A stretch of 64,000 nt of DNA from NCBI RefSeq assembly GCF_000165485.1, contig NC_014623.1, positions 3,181,501-3,245,500 on the forward strand, read 5' to 3'. Positions within the stretch are counted from its first letter, which is position 1; each line of letters starts with the position of its first letter. The translations under genes were made by a program, and so were the position numbers. The DNA comes from Stigmatella aurantiaca DW4/3-1. Its GTDB lineage: Bacteria > Myxococcota > Myxococcia > Myxococcales > Myxococcaceae. Shown here piece after piece: positions 1 to 11,747 of this stretch. Under the pieces are notes generated by a model that was not told where the DNA came from, did no database searches, and saw only the letters and a program-made list of their open reading frames with translations.

Positions 1-460
1 TGTTCTCCTCCGCGTCGAAGGTGAGGCAGTCGCCCGTCTTCCGGTTGGTGAGCTTCAGCTTCCGCTTCCCCGCAGACTCGTCCAACTCGACGCGGAAGGT
101 AGGCGTGGCGAGGACGCGGTTGTCGGGCGGAGACACCTGCGCTTCTTCAGGCACCTCGCTCTGGCCGCCCGGCTTCCCCCAGTGCGCGCTGAGGTAGTAG
201 GGGCAGTCGACATCGCCCATGTTGAAGAAGACGGCCACCTCGGCGCCCACGTGCGGCACCGCGAAGAAGCCCGTGTCCTTGGCGCCACCGCCGGAGGTGC
301 CCAGCGGCCAGGCCCAGGCGGACTCGGGCTCGAGGACACCGGGGATACACACGCGGACGCGGCCGAGCTGGGCCTCGTCGTCGCGGCTGGTGACGTAGCC
401 CACGTACATGCCGAGGAGGCGCGTGTCATGGGCGAGGATGTCGTCGTCGAAGGTGCTCAT
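1..460 (-). CDS. Baseplate assembly protein V (gp45-like), partial
   Basis: Read leftward from an ATG at 460; the frame stays open to the left edge, so about 153 N-terminal residues are visible. The protein opens [20 protein letters not shown] and continues with [15 protein letters not shown], then [19 protein letters not shown] and a WGKPGG segment. This is the usual arrangement of the OB-fold of phage baseplate V/gp45 and VgrG-type spike proteins, which form the puncturing spike under the tail tube. It lies 11 bases beyond the stop of the late-control-D gene, in the order expected of a contractile tail operon. A gp45-like spike is more likely than a full VgrG, because gpD is encoded separately. 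The C-terminus lies outside the window. Confidence 0.85.
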   Translation of the reverse strand, partial: MSTFDDDILAHDTRLLGMYVGYVTSRDDEAQLGRVRVCIPGVLEPESAWAWPLGTSGGGAKDTGFFAVPHVGAEVAVFFNMGDVDCPYYLSAHWGKPGGQSEVPEEAQVSPPDNRVLATPTFRVELDESAGKRKLKLTNRKTGDCLTFDAEEN

Positions 461-471
461 GCTGGGGCTCG

Positions 472-1755
472 CTACCTGGGGAGACTCATTCCGGCTTCGG
501 GGTCCTCGACACCGATGGGCTGCCCGTCACGGCGGTACTCGATGTACCGGGTGCCGGTGTCCCTCTCGAATGCCTCGACTTCCTTCAGCGCCCCAGTCGT
601 CGCGGGCGCGCTGGTGTTGTGCTGTCCTGCCTGGGGCTGGCCCTGCTTCTCGGCGCTGGCTTGCTGACGCTGTCCGGTGCCGTCACGCGACAGCTTCAGC
701 TCGCAGGTGTAGCCAGACGCCGAAAGGACGTGCTTCGCCTCTGTGACGAAATACCTCCCGGAGAGGAAGCTGGAGATGCCGCGCACCTCCACGACGGACT
801 TCGCGCGCAAGCTGGGGTTTCCCACCACCTGGAGGGACAGCTTCACGGTGCCGGCTTCCGCGCGTCGGAAGCGGGCCTCGGATTCACGCTGGGCTTGGGC
901 GGGCGTCGAAGCCGAGGTGGGCTGGACGCTGGTGGTGCTGTTGCGGAGCTGTAGCGACGTGGTGCCCGTGCGCTTGTCCACCACCTCGAGAAAGTCCGCG
1001 AGGGTGGTGCGCTCCACGGTGGCACTGCTTGCCTGGGCTTCGATGTTCGCCTTGGCCATGGCGTCCCGGCCACGCACGTCCACCTTGCCCACTCGGCGGC
1101 CCAGCTCCGACTCGACGTTGACGGAGAGGATGTCGCCCCGGCCCGCGTCCGTGTACCACCACAGCACCTGGGTGGGCGCGGAGGCCTGGTTGCGAGGGCC
1201 GAAGGTGAGCCCCCTGTCGTCGACGTGGAACTCGAACTCCTCCCTCGCGGCCAGGCGCCGGAGGAGCCTCGCGTCCGTCTCCCCGGCCTGGTGGATGGTG
1301 TCGAAGGACTCTCCGGTGTCCTCGACGTGGACGGAGTCCTCCTCATAGCCGTACTCGGCGGCCACCTCGCGCACCACCTGGGCGCGCGTCTTGCCCTTCC
1401 AGGTGCGCGTCTTCGCTTCGCGGTGCATGAGGGCGCTGAGGGCTTGGCCCTCGACGGTGAGCACCTGAAAGCCCTTCAGCTTCTTCACCACCACTCGCCG
1501 CGGAGGAGCCATGAGGCCCGGGTAGCCCCAGGACACCTCCAGCACCGCGCCGCCCACGAGCTCCGCCCGGTCGAAGAGCGCCAGGTCGAAGTTGTCCAAC
1601 TGGAGGGACAGCTTGTCGGCCTTCGTGGCGGAGTCCTCGAAGGTGAGGCTGAGGACGCGCCCCTCAAGGGAGAGGGGCTCACCGCTGCGGGCCTTCTCGT
1701 GTGCCAGCAGCGTGAGACGCACGCCAGGCGCGCTCCTGTCGAGGGGCCGAGTCAT
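472..1755 (-). CDS. Phage late control gene D protein (tail hub, gpD family)
   Basis: 427 residues from the ATG at 1755, which overlaps the stop of the LysM gene as ATGA. The open frame extends further upstream, but that part is arginine-rich shadow sequence. Visible family signs are an N-terminal beta-rich half ([20 protein letters not shown]), then the [20 protein letters not shown] region and [20 protein letters not shown]. These resemble gpD/gp27-like hub proteins, which form the trimeric hub between tube and spike. The C-terminal tail is Gln/Ala-rich and ends EAGMSLPR. Its neighbours, LysM on one side and the spike protein on the other, match the P2, Mu and CIS gene order. Confidence 0.88.
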   Translation of the reverse strand: MTRPLDRSAPGVRLTLLAHEKARSGEPLSLEGRVLSLTFEDSATKADKLSLQLDNFDLALFDRAELVGGAVLEVSWGYPGLMAPPRRVVVKKLKGFQVLTVEGQALSALMHREAKTRTWKGKTRAQVVREVAAEYGYEEDSVHVEDTGESFDTIHQAGETDARLLRRLAAREEFEFHVDDRGLTFGPRNQASAPTQVLWWYTDAGRGDILSVNVESELGRRVGKVDVRGRDAMAKANIEAQASSATVERTTLADFLEVVDKRTGTTSLQLRNSTTSVQPTSASTPAQAQRESEARFRRAEAGTVKLSLQVVGNPSLRAKSVVEVRGISSFLSGRYFVTEAKHVLSASGYTCELKLSRDGTGQRQQASAEKQGQPQAGQHNTSAPATTGALKEVEAFERDTGTRYIEYRRDGQPIGVEDPEAGMSLPR

Positions 1756-2093
1756 TCGCCGGCCCTTCGCCGCTGCTCGCTGAGGATGACGTCGGTGAGG
1801 ACGCGCAGCGAGGGGACGTAGACGCGCCGCCCGGCCTCCAGCTCGAGGGTGGGGTCCACGATGGGCTCCGGCTGAAAGTCGGCGATGGCCCACCAGAAGC
1901 CGCAGGCGCGCGGGAGGGGCACGAAGTAGCGCCCAGCCAGCCCCCAAAGGGAGTCACCCTGGGCGACGAGGTGAACGCGCGTGTCCGCATGCGGTTGGTA
2001 GCCGTAGGGCACTCTCTCGGTGAGGAAGAGGTGGCCGGCCTCGTCCCGGAGGCCCAGGCAGAAGGAGTAGCGACTGCCGGCGTGAGGGGCCAC
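1752..2093 (-). CDS. LysM-domain tail protein (gpX/gp53-like)
   Basis: 113 residues starting at a GTG at 2093 that shares bases with the upstream TAG stop. The LysM segment is in the first half (VHLVAQGDSLWGLAGRYF), followed by PRACGFWWAIADFQPEPIVD and a hydrophobic end, LEAGRRVYVPSL. Short LysM proteins of this kind are tail or baseplate collar parts. In contractile injection systems the LysM is often fused to the tube-initiator domain, whereas here it is a separate gene directly after it, with translational coupling. The overlap with the next start (ATGA at 1752-1755) supports both ends. Confidence 0.85.
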   Translation of the reverse strand: MAPHAGSRYSFCLGLRDEAGHLFLTERVPYGYQPHADTRVHLVAQGDSLWGLAGRYFVPLPRACGFWWAIADFQPEPIVDPTLELEAGRRVYVPSLRVLTDVILSEQRRRAGE

Positions 2094-2605
2094 TACGGCA
2101 CCTCCCGACGGAGCTGCTCGGAGGTGACGCGGGTGTCCAAGACCTCTTCGAAGGTGACGGTGGCGGTGTAGACGAGGACGCGGCCGTCGACGGCAAGCTG
2201 GCGGTACTGGAACTCCACGCTGGCGACGACGCACTCCACGGTGAGGACGCCGGGCCAGAGGACGAGGACGCGCGGCGGCGCTGTCGCCAGCACACCCTCG
2301 GTACCCGCCGGAGGCACGGTGAGCGCGCGCAAGAAGGCACGGAACGCCATGATGTTGGACGTGTCGGCCTGCTGGGTGGCGAAGAAGGCGTCCAGGTAGA
2401 ACTCCACGCCCGAGAGCTGCCGGTTGGAGGTGCCCTGGAACTGGAGCACTTGGTGGGAGAGGCCCGGCACGGCGAGGCGGTTCCAATTCACCTGGACCTT
2501 CTCGGTGAGCTGCGTGGGGTTGAAGAGGCACTCCATGGCCTCGGCGGTGAGGACATTCACCAGCAAGCAGCGAGGAGGCCGAGCGAGGCCAGCAGCGAAG
2601 GACAC
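2093..2605 (-). CDS. Contractile injection system tube-like protein
   Basis: 170 residues from a GTG at 2605 following the purine-rich leader GAAAGGCAGG. The N-terminal motif [18 protein letters not shown] and the later [17 protein letters not shown] match the CIS tube/tail-tube-initiator domain normally found joined to LysM. It probably caps the tube where it meets the baseplate hub. The gene sits 14 bases after the tape-measure stop and overlaps the LysM start. I see no frame disruption. A separate general tube gene is present at 9052-9519, so this copy is the specialised baseplate-proximal one. Confidence 0.75.
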   Translation of the reverse strand: MSFAAGLARPPRCLLVNVLTAEAMECLFNPTQLTEKVQVNWNRLAVPGLSHQVLQFQGTSNRQLSGVEFYLDAFFATQQADTSNIMAFRAFLRALTVPPAGTEGVLATAPPRVLVLWPGVLTVECVVASVEFQYRQLAVDGRVLVYTATVTFEEVLDTRVTSEQLRREVP

Positions 2606-2619
2606 GTGGGGCCTGCCTT

Positions 2620-5304
2620 TCAGTAAGACGCCATGGGGGAAAAGCTGCGGGAGGCGGCGTCCCTCTCGGCGCGCGCCGTGGCCTGGGCAAGCACCTCGCC
2701 GTCTACCTGCACGCTGACGAGAACCGGGGTGGCAGGAGGCGAGTCCGGCTGCGAGGAGATCACCTCGGGCTGGGGCAGCGAGGCTTGGAGGGCCGCCACC
2801 GCCGGCATGGACGACGACTCCAGAGGCCAGTCCACCGGCAAGGTGGTGGCCGTGGATACGACGGGTGCCGGGGCTGCGCCAAGCGAGTCCTCAAGGCCGA
2901 AGGCGACGGACAAATCCCGGTGGAGGCCCAGCCGAGCTGACCGCAGGGCCTGCTGGAGGCCGGTGTCCGCACCGAAGAGGTTCGCCACCGCGTCCACGAC
3001 GCCGAGGATGGCGCCCACCAGCTCCAGGAGGACGCCGGAGATGGCGTCCACCACGCCGAAGACGACGAGCTTCATGCCCGTCCACGCCTCGGCCCAGTTG
3101 CCCGTGAGGATGCCACTGAGCGTCAACACCACGCCCCAGAAGACGTCGACGATGCCGGAGAAGGCCGCCAGGGCTGCGTTGAGGATGCCCCCCACCACGG
3201 ACACCGCGAGGGAGACAGCGGACACCAACACGCCCACGACGGTGGCGATGTTGCCGATGGCGAACCCGATGGCTTCCCCCATGAGCGCCCACCCACTGCT
3301 GCCCTGCTGCAAGGCGGAGTTGGTGCCCAAGAGGCCCGAGAGGGCCCCGCCGAGGACGCGGCCCAGGTGCCCCAAGCTTGCCACGAGGACATCGACGCCG
3401 GCCTTCATGTAGCCCCACTGCCCCGCCAGGCCCTCCACCACTTCCGCAGCGGCGGTCAGGCCCATGACGACAAAGTCGAAGACGTGGGCGAGGGCGCGCC
3501 CCACCGTGGCCCCGGAGGCACCGAAGGCGGCGAACTTCGCTGCGGCGGTGGTTGCGTCGTCCCTCTCGGAAAGGAAGCCCATCGCCTCGCCCACTCGCCG
3601 CAACGTCGCCTGGAAGGCGTCGAGGGTGGGGCGCGCGGCCTCCAGGCCCGCGGAGAAGCCGTCGGCGATGCCGGAGAAGAAGCTGTGGATGCGATGGCCC
3701 CACAGGTAGAGGTTGATGAGGAAGTCCTTCAGGCCGGCGTTCTCCGCGCGGCCCAATTCCTCCCGCACCGCGCCGGAGAAGCCTCCGTCCTCGAAGAGCT
3801 GAACGAGGCCGCGGAAGGCGAGCGTCACCTGCTCCTGCACACGCCGCGCGAAGTCGCCCAGGCCCCCGAGGTTGTGACGGAATGCGTAGGCGAGGCCGGC
3901 CACGGCGACGCCCAGCAGGACGACAGCAGCTACCGCCGGAAGCACCGTGGCCAGGAGGCTGCCCAGCGTGAGGCCCAGCACCTTGAGGCCCAGCACCAGC
4001 AGCGCCAGGCCCACCTTGGCGGAGATGACGGCGCCTACGAGGGTGATGATGCCACCGGCCCCCAGCGCGAAGGCTGCGAAGGCTCGCTTTACAGGGCCAG
4101 GCAGCGCCTGGAAGACACCCAGCACCTGTTGCACCGCGCTGGCGACGAGGGTGACGAGGGGCTTCAAGACTTGCGAGAAGGGCTCCCCGATGACGATGGC
4201 CAACGTCTCCAGGTTGCCGGCCAGCAGCGTCTTCTGCCCTTCGTACGTGTCCAACATCTGCTCGCGAAACGCCTTGGCTGTACCTCCCGCATTTTCGAAC
4301 GCGCCTCGCAGGTACTCGAGGGCCTCGGCGCCACGGACGACTTCTCCGGTGTCCTTGCGAATGCCGTTGGAGAACTGCGTGAGGATGGCATTCACACCAC
4401 CGAGCGCTTCGCGGCCGAACGCCTTCAAGAGGAATGCGGAACGCTGGGCCTCCGTCATGCGGCTGAGCGCGGGCGACAGCTCGTCGAGGATGTCGAGGAA
4501 GCTGAGGAAGTTGCCGCTGGAGTCAGTGACGGCGACGCCCAGGCCGCGCAGGTGCTTTTGGACTTGTGGGTCCGCCATGCGCTCCATGGCCACCGCTACG
4601 GCTGTGGAGGCGCGCTCCACGCCGGGGACGACGTTCTTCACGAGGCCCAGGGCGATGAGCGTCTCGGGTAGGGACTGGTTGAGGGCCTGCGCACCGCGCG
4701 CGGCGGTGCCGAGGGCCAGGGGCAGCTCGTTCGCGCTCAATGCGAAGACGTTGACAGCCTGGAGCATCTGATCGACGGAGACGCCCGCATCGTCGACGGA
4801 GATGCCGAAGGCCTTCATGGCCTGTGAGGCGAGGCCCGCCGCACCCTGGGGCGTCAGCTCTCCCAACGAGCCACCCGCCAGGTCCAACACGGGAAGCAGC
4901 AGCTTCATGGCCTCCGCGGCTGTGAAGCCGGCCTGGGTGAGTTCGCGAAGGCCCAGCACCGACTCGGTGGGCGTGAATTGAGTGGCGAGGCTGGCCTGGA
5001 TGGCAGCGTCACGTAGCTCCCCGAGCACCTCGGCCGAGGCGCCGGAGACGGCGGCCACGCCCGCCAGTGCTTGTTCGAACTGGCCGGCGACGTTAGCCAG
5101 GGAGAGGGATGCGCCCACGGTGACGGCGCCGGCCGTGAAGATGGCCATGGCGACGCCGAGTCGCTGGAAGGCGGTTTCAATACGCGCGGTGCCCAACCCC
5201 ACTCGCCTGTCCAGGCTCATGAAGTTTCGCTCCACTCCCTGGAAGGTGCCAGAGGCCAAGTCTCGCGCCGTGAAGACGAAGCCCAGGCCGAGGTTGTTGA
5301 GCAC
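2620..5304 (-). CDS. Tail tape measure protein (TP901 family)
   Basis: 894 residues from a GTG at 5304. The N-terminus ([20 protein letters not shown]) and the central block with [19 protein letters not shown] are typical of the TP901 tape-measure core. Roughly residues 405-480 hold several long hydrophobic segments ([20 protein letters not shown] and following), and the C-terminal half is rich in Ala, Gly and Val helices. The protein sets tail length and is thought to leave with DNA during injection. It is by far the largest tail gene and directly follows the chaperone pair, as in most tailed phages. The stop at 2620 is separated from the next gene by a short ribosome-binding leader. Confidence 0.92.
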   Translation of the reverse strand: MLNNLGLGFVFTARDLASGTFQGVERNFMSLDRRVGLGTARIETAFQRLGVAMAIFTAGAVTVGASLSLANVAGQFEQALAGVAAVSGASAEVLGELRDAAIQASLATQFTPTESVLGLRELTQAGFTAAEAMKLLLPVLDLAGGSLGELTPQGAAGLASQAMKAFGISVDDAGVSVDQMLQAVNVFALSANELPLALGTAARGAQALNQSLPETLIALGLVKNVVPGVERASTAVAVAMERMADPQVQKHLRGLGVAVTDSSGNFLSFLDILDELSPALSRMTEAQRSAFLLKAFGREALGGVNAILTQFSNGIRKDTGEVVRGAEALEYLRGAFENAGGTAKAFREQMLDTYEGQKTLLAGNLETLAIVIGEPFSQVLKPLVTLVASAVQQVLGVFQALPGPVKRAFAAFALGAGGIITLVGAVISAKVGLALLVLGLKVLGLTLGSLLATVLPAVAAVVLLGVAVAGLAYAFRHNLGGLGDFARRVQEQVTLAFRGLVQLFEDGGFSGAVREELGRAENAGLKDFLINLYLWGHRIHSFFSGIADGFSAGLEAARPTLDAFQATLRRVGEAMGFLSERDDATTAAAKFAAFGASGATVGRALAHVFDFVVMGLTAAAEVVEGLAGQWGYMKAGVDVLVASLGHLGRVLGGALSGLLGTNSALQQGSSGWALMGEAIGFAIGNIATVVGVLVSAVSLAVSVVGGILNAALAAFSGIVDVFWGVVLTLSGILTGNWAEAWTGMKLVVFGVVDAISGVLLELVGAILGVVDAVANLFGADTGLQQALRSARLGLHRDLSVAFGLEDSLGAAPAPVVSTATTLPVDWPLESSSMPAVAALQASLPQPEVISSQPDSPPATPVLVSVQVDGEVLAQATARAERDAASRSFSPMASY

Positions 5305-5307
5305 GCG

Positions 5308-5499
5308 CTACCTCCGCTTCGCGGACTTCTCCAAGGCCTTCGCCTCGCGACTGCGTTGCTGGCCGATTCGCTCGAGCAGCCAGTCCCTGTCCGAGGTGGG
5401 CAGCTCCAATGCATCACCGAGAGGAACTGCGAGGCCGCTGCCCCCGTGCTGGTGCCAGCACAGGTTGAAGAGGCCCTCGCGCCACGTCTCCAGCGTCAC
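5308..5499 (-). CDS. Small tail-assembly protein before the tape measure
   Basis: 63 residues starting with [20 protein letters not shown]. The GTG at 5497-5499 overlaps the TGA of the chaperone gene (GTGA), which I prefer over longer in-frame starts inside that gene. The end is basic and helical ([20 protein letters not shown]). Its place between chaperone and tape measure is that of the second tail-assembly chaperone in many phages, which is often made by a ribosomal frameshift. Here it looks like a separate coupled gene. No family was recognised. Confidence 0.6.
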   Translation of the reverse strand: MTLETWREGLFNLCWHQHGGSGLAVPLGDALELPTSDRDWLLERIGQQRSREAKALEKSAKRR

Positions 5500-6269
5500 G
5501 CCGGGGAAGAGGTGGAGCGCTCCCGGCGCCTCGCTGTCCGGGCCTGCCCCGGGAGGAAGAAGCCCCGGTCGAAAGGGAGCTCCACCTCCTGGCGCATGAA
5601 GCACTCGGGGCACTCGACTTCGAGTGTCGTGTCCACGCCGCAGTCGACGCGGTCGAACTCGTCGACGAGGAAGTCGGCGTCGCGCAGCGTGAGGTCCTCA
5701 AGGAAGCGGCGCTTGTCGCGCGCGTCCACGCCGTCGACGTCCAGTACCCGGTAGGCGAGGACGGAGGACAGTAGCTTCTCAGGGGCCGCGCGCTGGAGCT
5801 GAGGCAGGCGTCGCTCGTCCTCTCCGGTCAGCAGCTTGAAGCGCACGCGCGTGCCGGCGTCGGGCAGCGTCGTCTCGAAGCGGTTGCCGGCCATGAAGGC
5901 AGCGCGGCTGGCGTCCGAGAGGACGCGCACCGGCAACTGCGTCAGGTCCAGCTCCCAGTCGATGCGGGCACGGCAGGCGGCACTCTGGCAGGGGACGCCG
6001 AAGGCGTACTCGGAGCCGTAGGTGAGGACGCGCACCTGGAGGAGTGCGTAGAAGCGGTCCCCCTGAAGCACCTGGCCCCAATCCACCTTCCCGCCTTCGA
6101 AGGCGTAGGGGCCTGCCTCCTGCATTTCCTCCCAGCACGCGGAGAGCAGCTCATCCACCTGGCCGCCGCTCTTCGCCAGCTTCCTGTCCGCGAGGACGCG
6201 CTCCTCCCGCACTCGCATTCCCCGAATACGGCCCGTCAGCCCCGAGGGGCATGAGATGATGTCCGCCAT
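5496..6269 (-). CDS. T4-type baseplate hub assembly chaperone
   Basis: 257 residues from an ATG at 6269 with the strong Shine-Dalgarno GGAGGAAGGA. The N-terminal part reads as the T4 base plate (gp26-like) family: [20 protein letters not shown], then [19 protein letters not shown]. Two Cys pairs follow, one in [18 protein letters not shown] and one in [16 protein letters not shown]. They could bind zinc, but this is not shown. Proteins of this family help assemble the hub or chaperone the tape measure. A 33-bp promoter-like element lies 17 bases upstream, so this gene probably starts its own transcription unit (chaperone, small protein, tape measure, baseplate). Confidence 0.78.
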   Translation of the reverse strand: MADIISCPSGLTGRIRGMRVREERVLADRKLAKSGGQVDELLSACWEEMQEAGPYAFEGGKVDWGQVLQGDRFYALLQVRVLTYGSEYAFGVPCQSAACRARIDWELDLTQLPVRVLSDASRAAFMAGNRFETTLPDAGTRVRFKLLTGEDERRLPQLQRAAPEKLLSSVLAYRVLDVDGVDARDKRRFLEDLTLRDADFLVDEFDRVDCGVDTTLEVECPECFMRQEVELPFDRGFFLPGQARTARRRERSTSSPA

Positions 6270-6286
6270 GTCCTTCCTCCGGGAAA

Positions 6287-6319
6287 GACAAAGGCCTCGG
6301 GCACTAAATCGGGGACATC
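6287..6319 (-). promoter_or_regulatory. 33-bp repeated promoter-like element, copy A
   Basis: On the minus strand it reads GATGTCCCCGATTTAGTGCC and then CGAGGCCTTTGTC, ending 17 bases before the ATG of the hub chaperone gene. The same 33-bp pattern with identical length occurs at 19299-19331, 22765-22797 and 38171-38203, with a longer variant at 32279-32313. The conserved ends with a looser middle suggest two recognition boxes about 16-17 bases apart. That it is a promoter is inferred from position. Confidence 0.65.
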
Positions 6320-6353
6320 GACAGGCGCAGCACCCAATCTGCGTGGGGGACTC

Positions 6354-6824
6354 ATGAGAGGGTTGGTTTGGTCAGGGCCGTTTCGGATTTCAGGGTTGCT
6401 GGCACGGTGCATGGACGAAGAGGTCCTGCCTCCAGAGTCGGAGGCCGTCTATCTGGTGTCTCGGCGAGGGTGGAAGGGGAAGCCAACCATGCACAGCGTC
6501 CCGCTCTACTTCGGAGGAAACACGGGCTCTTCGCAGCGCTTTCGTACTCGGATTGGGGACCTGATCGCCGACCTGCATGGCTTTTACGGTGGCGGGACAG
6601 GTCACCATAGTGGTGCACAGGCGCTTCGCGATTGGTGCGTCAGCAATGAGGTCCACCCAGGACGACTCTTTCTGGGCTGGGCCACGAAGAAGTCCTGGTG
6701 TGGGCGGTGTGCTGAAGTTTCTCTCGCGAAAAAGTTCGCTTCGCCATGGGCTGGGCGGGCGCCTCTGTGCAACGTCAGGCGCCCGCCTGGGTGCAGCACC
6801 CATGGAAAGTACGTGACTGGCTGA
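6354..6824 (+). CDS. Uncharacterised protein in tail-operon insertion
   Basis: Up to 156 residues on the strand opposite to the tail operon; an ATG at 6411 is an alternative start. The middle looks like real protein: [58 protein letters not shown], then [16 protein letters not shown] followed by PLYFGGNT and RFRTR is faintly like a GIY-YIG nuclease core, but key residues cannot be confirmed and the C-terminal 30 residues look low-quality. It lies between the group II intron and the hub chaperone gene and was probably brought in with, or beside, the intron. Confidence 0.45.
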   Translation: MRGLVWSGPFRISGLLARCMDEEVLPPESEAVYLVSRRGWKGKPTMHSVPLYFGGNTGSSQRFRTRIGDLIADLHGFYGGGTGHHSGAQALRDWCVSNEVHPGRLFLGWATKKSWCGRCAEVSLAKKFASPWAGRAPLCNVRRPPGCSTHGKYVTG

Positions 6825-6897
6825 GTCCTACTTGGGTTTGGTGGGCGCGCGGCGCCGTGTCCGGCTTGCGCCGGCCGGTTTCCGCGCGTCCCCAGCC

Positions 6898-6933
6898 GAA
6901 CCCGGCGTGCACCTTTCGTTGTGCACCGGGCTC
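6898..6933 (-). ncRNA. Group II intron domain V
   Basis: On the minus strand the sequence starts GAGCCCGGTGCAC, has a GAAA-containing loop and returns with GTGCACGCCGGGTTC. This is the two-stem hairpin with internal bulge that forms the catalytic core of group II introns. The AGC near the 5' base fits the catalytic triad position. It supports a structurally complete ribozyme rather than a lone reverse transcriptase gene. Confidence 0.8.
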
Positions 6934-7064
6934 TCCCTCGACGTTGACGCGAAGTCGGGGGTCTTCATCCACGCGTGTCTATACCGTTCAACGCGCTGAC
7001 GCACCATCTCGAATGGGACGGTGCTGCCCTCGCGCCATCGCCACGTACGGCCGCCTGGCTTTCG

Positions 7065-8636
7065 CTAGCCGTATTGCGCGTAGAGGCGTCGCATGCCGAC
7101 CTTTGTGTGCTTGGCAGTGAGCCATCGGCGAATGGTCCACCACACGTGTGAGTCGAGGGCGGCGAAGACGCGCTTCGCCCCCCATGCGTGACGATAGTAG
7201 TTGCTCCACCCGCGCAGGGTTGGGTTGAGCAGGTCGAGGCGCTTCTTGAGCGTCGCGTTGCGCGTATCGCCGCGGAAGTGCTCTCGGACCAACGAGCGCA
7301 GACGCTTGCTGCGCTCCTTGGGGATGACGCACTTGCTGTTCCACCCGTACATCGGGCTTCGCTGCACTCGAACATGGTGCCCGAGGAAGCGCATCGGGCT
7401 CGTCACTGGTGTGATGGCCGTCTTCGCTTCCGAGAGTTCCAAGTTCAGCGTCTCCTTGAGGAGCGCTGCGAGAGCGGCCTTCTCTGCGAGCGCAGCCGTA
7501 CGGGCCCGTTCATGACTGCCGGGACCGGGCTTCGCACCCACGAGAATAATGAAGTCATCTGCGTACCGGATGGGGACGAGCACGAGTCGGCCGTCTCTTC
7601 GCGACCGCCTGTCGTTGTTGCGATTCTGCGCTGCTCGTAGCTGTACCATTCTCGTGTCGTGCAGGAGCGTCGGCGTCCGGCGAGGCCACACGTGGCGCTC
7701 GTACCGTTCGTCGATGACTGCCAGCGCGATGTTCGCGAGAAGAGGTGACAAGATTCCGCCTTGGGGCGTGCCGGTGCTGCTGCGGAGGAACTGCTCCTCC
7801 GCCATGACACCAGCCTTCAAGAACGCCACGATGAGCCGATTCACCTTCGTATCGCCGACGCGACGGCGAACCCGCTCCATCAGACCGTGATGGTCGATGT
7901 TGTCGAAGCAACCCTTGATGTCCCCTTCGATGGCCCACTGGTATGGGAGTCGAATCTCGGTCCCGGCTTCGGTGTTGGCGTGCTGAGGGAGGAGCAGCTT
8001 GCGCAGCTCCTCCAGTGCCGCATGCGCGCTTCGACCGGGCCGGAATCCGTACGAGGACGGGAAGAAATCCGCCTCGAATATCGGCTCCAGGATGTTCTTC
8101 ACGGCTGCTTGTACGACCCTGTCTCTCACGGTCGGGATGCCCAGGGGGCGAAACTTCCAGGGCTGTCCTGGCTTGGGGATGAGGACGCGCCGGACGGGGC
8201 AAGGTCGGTATGCGCCGGAGCGCAGTTCCTTCCGTACCTCGTCGATGAACGTGTCCACCCCTTTCGCTACGACCTTCCTGGCCGTGAGACCGTCTACGCC
8301 TGCTGTGCGTCGTCCTCGATTGCTGGCGACTCGCGCAAAGGCAGTCCGCAGGTTGCGGGGGTCGGTAATGAGGCCCCACAGCTTGCAGAAGACGTAGACG
8401 GGGTTTTCATAACTTCGCGCGTACAGCTTCCGCTGCTCGTTCAGGAGCCAGCTCCGGTCGGAACTGGATGCCACATACGTGGCTTTCCCCTGCGGCTTTG
8501 GCGCCGTACTCGTTGACTGCCTCCCTTCGCCATGTGCACGGCTCTCCCGCGCTCGGACTACTACGGAGGCTCCGTCCCTCGCGTGAGACGTCGCCGGACT
8601 GGACGGCTTGCCGGGCTTCGCGGGCTCGGCGCTCAC
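7065..8636 (-). CDS. ltrA: Group II intron reverse transcriptase/maturase
   Basis: Up to 523 residues from a GTG at 8636; a later start is possible, because the first 50 residues are low-complexity. RT blocks are clear: [19 protein letters not shown] (RT0/1), [51 protein letters not shown] and the catalytic [13 protein letters not shown]. Domain X (maturase) follows as [20 protein letters not shown]. The protein ends MRRLYAQYG with no HNH endonuclease domain visible, suggesting retrohoming without second-strand cleavage by this protein. It splices and mobilises its host intron. Confidence 0.93.
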   Translation of the reverse strand: MSAEPAKPGKPSSPATSHARDGASVVVRARESRAHGEGRQSTSTAPKPQGKATYVASSSDRSWLLNEQRKLYARSYENPVYVFCKLWGLITDPRNLRTAFARVASNRGRRTAGVDGLTARKVVAKGVDTFIDEVRKELRSGAYRPCPVRRVLIPKPGQPWKFRPLGIPTVRDRVVQAAVKNILEPIFEADFFPSSYGFRPGRSAHAALEELRKLLLPQHANTEAGTEIRLPYQWAIEGDIKGCFDNIDHHGLMERVRRRVGDTKVNRLIVAFLKAGVMAEEQFLRSSTGTPQGGILSPLLANIALAVIDERYERHVWPRRTPTLLHDTRMVQLRAAQNRNNDRRSRRDGRLVLVPIRYADDFIILVGAKPGPGSHERARTAALAEKAALAALLKETLNLELSEAKTAITPVTSPMRFLGHHVRVQRSPMYGWNSKCVIPKERSKRLRSLVREHFRGDTRNATLKKRLDLLNPTLRGWSNYYRHAWGAKRVFAALDSHVWWTIRRWLTAKHTKVGMRRLYAQYG

Positions 8637-9051
8637 GTGAGGTTCCCAGGTTCACGAGGTTGACCCTTGATGCTGTAGGTGGCCAGCTCTACCCCTGATC
8701 GCGCGGACTGCTCTCCGTTTCGGGGCAAGGGAGCAGCGTGTCCAGAGTGGACACACGCAGCCGGAGAACTAAGACCGGCCGCGCTCAGGCGACATTCCCG
8801 CGTGAGCGGGCTTTCTTTCCGTACAGAGGCTTGCATCGCTGACTTCAGGTGAGAGGGACACCGCCCTCTCGTCTTCACCATGGCATCTGTGGTAGCCCGC
8901 CTGGGAGAGCAGTGCCCTCCGTGCGGACAGTTCAGGCCGTTCGGCTTTTGCAGGCCGCCGGTTCCATCTCGGCGACGTTCACGGCCCCCTTCTGCACCCG
9001 GCCCGACCCGGGCGAGGATGACGTCTTCTAGGTCATCGGTCTTCCTCCTGC

Positions 9052-9519
<468 letters not shown>

Positions 9520-9530
9520 GGAGATGTTCC

Positions 9531-11747
9531 TCACAGGCCCGCTGAAGCCAGCTCGGCTTCGAGGGCGCGGGTGTCCTGGGCGATGCGCAGGACGATGAAT
9601 TCGGCGGGCTTGTTGGTGGCGAGCCCGATGCGCGCCACCAGCTTTCCGGCGAAGACGACGGACGGCGGAGTGAGCGCGTCCGAGACGTCGACAAAGAAGG
9701 CCTTGGCGGGCTCCTGGCTGCGGAAGGCCCCGTTCTTCATCTGGGCGAGGAGGAAGGTGGCGATAGAGCGCCGCACCTGGGCACGCAGCCCTTCGGTGTT
9801 GTTGCGGTGCCGCGCGAACTGCAGCCCCGCCTTGAGGCTGCGCTCGATGAAGGACACACCCCTGCGCTCGGCGACGAAGGGGAAGTTGCCGTTGGCCTTC
9901 AGCGTGCGGCTGCCGTCGATGTAGCGCGGCTGCCCAGTCCCCGTGGTGAGGGGATTGATGCGGCGGGGGTAGACGATGTCCCGCTTCTTCTCATCGAGGC
10001 ACTCCGCGGACTCGAAGCCCAGGACGCCGAACATGCGCCCGGCTTCGATGCCCGCGGGAGCCTCATACACACCGCCGGGGCGCGCGGCGTCGTTGCGTGC
10101 GAAGACGCCAGCGATGATGCCGGAGGGCGGGACGACGAGCTGCGCGACGTTGCCGAAGACGCCGCGGGAAGGGTTGAGCACCTTGACGCGGGGCCAGTAG
10201 ATGGCGGCGTGCTCAGAGAGGCCTTCGAGGGCAGCCTCCTGCGAGACGTAGGAAACCATGTCCGTGGTCCTGTAGCCCGCGGGCGAATCGAGGATGGCGA
10301 ACACCAGGCCGCCTCTCGCCACCTCGCAGTAGCGCACCATGGCGTTGTGCACGGCAGGCGTGGCCCGGCCGGGGACCAGGAGAAGCGTGAGGTCCTGCAC
10401 TGCGTCGAGCGCGTAGAGGCCCGTCCCATCGGCCTCGGAGCCGATGAAGTCCGTGTCGTCCAAGCCGACGAGGCCGTCGGTGCCGCCTGCGAGCGCCACC
10501 GTCTGCTCGTCGGGGACGGCGCCGGGTTGCACCATGAAGGCCCGGACGTAGCTGCTGCCGGTGCGCTCGTCATTGAGGACGCGCTCGACGTAGCGCGCGT
10601 CGTCCTCGGCCGAGGAGAGGTTGGGAAAGGACTCGCGGTAGGTGCCGTCCTCAAGGATGAGGACGTCGAAGGTGTCGGGCGCGCCATTCGTCGCAGGGCG
10701 CACCTCCACCTCGAGGCGGTTGGCGTAGGCGCCCGCGTCCTTGGCCTCCAAGTGGAGGACGTCGATGGCGCCGGAGGCGTCGCCGGTGTGCAGCATCGCG
10801 TCCAGTCCGAGGCCGGAGCCCGCGTCGCCCTGGACACGCAAGGAGGCGCCAGGGCCCGTGGACTGGGTGAGCAACTGCAGGGCCCCCAGTGACGTCGGAG
10901 CCACGCGGACACCGGCCACCGCCGCCTCCACGAGGGCGCGGACTTCCGCCAGCTCGACGGCGCGCAGACTCTGGACGTTGCCGCTCCCCACCTGGGGGCC
11001 GAGGGCGAAGCCGAAGACGTCGCCAGCCACCGCGTCGCCCACTTCCAGGCGACTGGCGGCGCCCTGGGTGTCGCTGGCGATTCTCAGCATACTCTCCTCT
11101 ACGAGAGCGCGGCCCCCAACGAGTCCGGCGTTGAGGACGGCGGCCACCTCCTGGGCGGTGGCTTGGGCCATGTCGGCGAAGTCCCCCTCGGCGAAGGGGA
11201 TGAAGACATCCCGGCTGTCGTCGACCCGCACGCGGAGCGGCTGCCCGGCGGTGAGGTCATAGGGCCCCGGGCGGCCCGCGGAGACGGCAGCCGCCGCGCC
11301 GGAGAAGACGACGTCCACCGCCTCGGCGCCGTTGACGGACACGCCCAGTCGCTGGCCGTCGGCCAGGGTGAAGGGGGGCCGCAAGGTGCCACGCACGGCA
11401 GCGGGCGTGGGCCCGCCCCCCGTGGTGAGGGCCGCCGCAGCACGCGTGGCCGTGTGCGACTCAGGGATGGAGGCGTCCTCGTAGTGGGCGGTGCGCACCA
11501 CCCAGAGGTTGCTGCCGCCATTCTCGAAGAAGCCCATGGCCGCGAGGGCCAGGTCCGAGTCTGGGGTGAAACCACCAAAGGTGGCCTGGTACTCTTCGAA
11601 GGAGGTGCACTGGACTGCCTGGCCGATGGGCCCGCGCTCCGCAAGGCCCACGGCACCCGCCACGGAGGTGGGCGCGGAAGGAATGCCACGGACCTGCGGC
11701 TCCTCCTCCTCAACCACGATTTTCGACGACAGCAGCTCACGACTCAC
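9531..11747 (-). CDS. Contractile tail sheath protein
   Basis: 738 residues from a GTG at 11747 overlapping the upstream TGA. The N-terminal region has the sheath signature ([20 protein letters not shown], then [20 protein letters not shown] and [13 protein letters not shown]). The C-terminal sheath domain has [40 protein letters not shown] and the conserved end with [20 protein letters not shown] and [20 protein letters not shown]. At about 740 residues it is longer than T4 gp18-type minimal sheaths, because of inserted outer domains in the middle third. Contraction drives the tube through the host envelope. Confidence 0.94.
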   Translation of the reverse strand: MSRELLSSKIVVEEEEPQVRGIPSAPTSVAGAVGLAERGPIGQAVQCTSFEEYQATFGGFTPDSDLALAAMGFFENGGSNLWVVRTAHYEDASIPESHTATRAAAALTTGGGPTPAAVRGTLRPPFTLADGQRLGVSVNGAEAVDVVFSGAAAAVSAGRPGPYDLTAGQPLRVRVDDSRDVFIPFAEGDFADMAQATAQEVAAVLNAGLVGGRALVEESMLRIASDTQGAASRLEVGDAVAGDVFGFALGPQVGSGNVQSLRAVELAEVRALVEAAVAGVRVAPTSLGALQLLTQSTGPGASLRVQGDAGSGLGLDAMLHTGDASGAIDVLHLEAKDAGAYANRLEVEVRPATNGAPDTFDVLILEDGTYRESFPNLSSAEDDARYVERVLNDERTGSSYVRAFMVQPGAVPDEQTVALAGGTDGLVGLDDTDFIGSEADGTGLYALDAVQDLTLLLVPGRATPAVHNAMVRYCEVARGGLVFAILDSPAGYRTTDMVSYVSQEAALEGLSEHAAIYWPRVKVLNPSRGVFGNVAQLVVPPSGIIAGVFARNDAARPGGVYEAPAGIEAGRMFGVLGFESAECLDEKKRDIVYPRRINPLTTGTGQPRYIDGSRTLKANGNFPFVAERRGVSFIERSLKAGLQFARHRNNTEGLRAQVRRSIATFLLAQMKNGAFRSQEPAKAFFVDVSDALTPPSVVFAGKLVARIGLATNKPAEFIVLRIAQDTRALEAELASAGL

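Larger units (their letters stand above)
6850..8997 (-). mobile_element. Group II intron (approximate limits)
   Basis: A retroelement transcribed leftward. It contains a maturase/reverse transcriptase gene at 7065-8636 and, 130 bases after its stop, a 36-nt domain V hairpin followed by GC-rich domain VI-like pairing. The 5' limit is a guess: GTGCAG at 8997 fits the start of bacterial group II introns, and roughly 360 bases of structured RNA would then precede the ORF. The 3' limit is placed near the end of domain VI. The intron sits between the tail tube gene and the hub chaperone gene, which are normally adjacent, and is in the operon orientation, so it would be transcribed with the late genes. 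Confidence 0.75.

Noticed and set aside
3367-4671. A 434-residue plus-strand open frame
   Set aside because: Antisense to the tape measure gene; repetitive His/Glu/Ala composition without motifs.
6390-6803. Minus-strand frame of 137 residues in the insertion
   Set aside because: Antisense to the more protein-like plus-strand frame at 6354-6824; Pro/Arg-rich.
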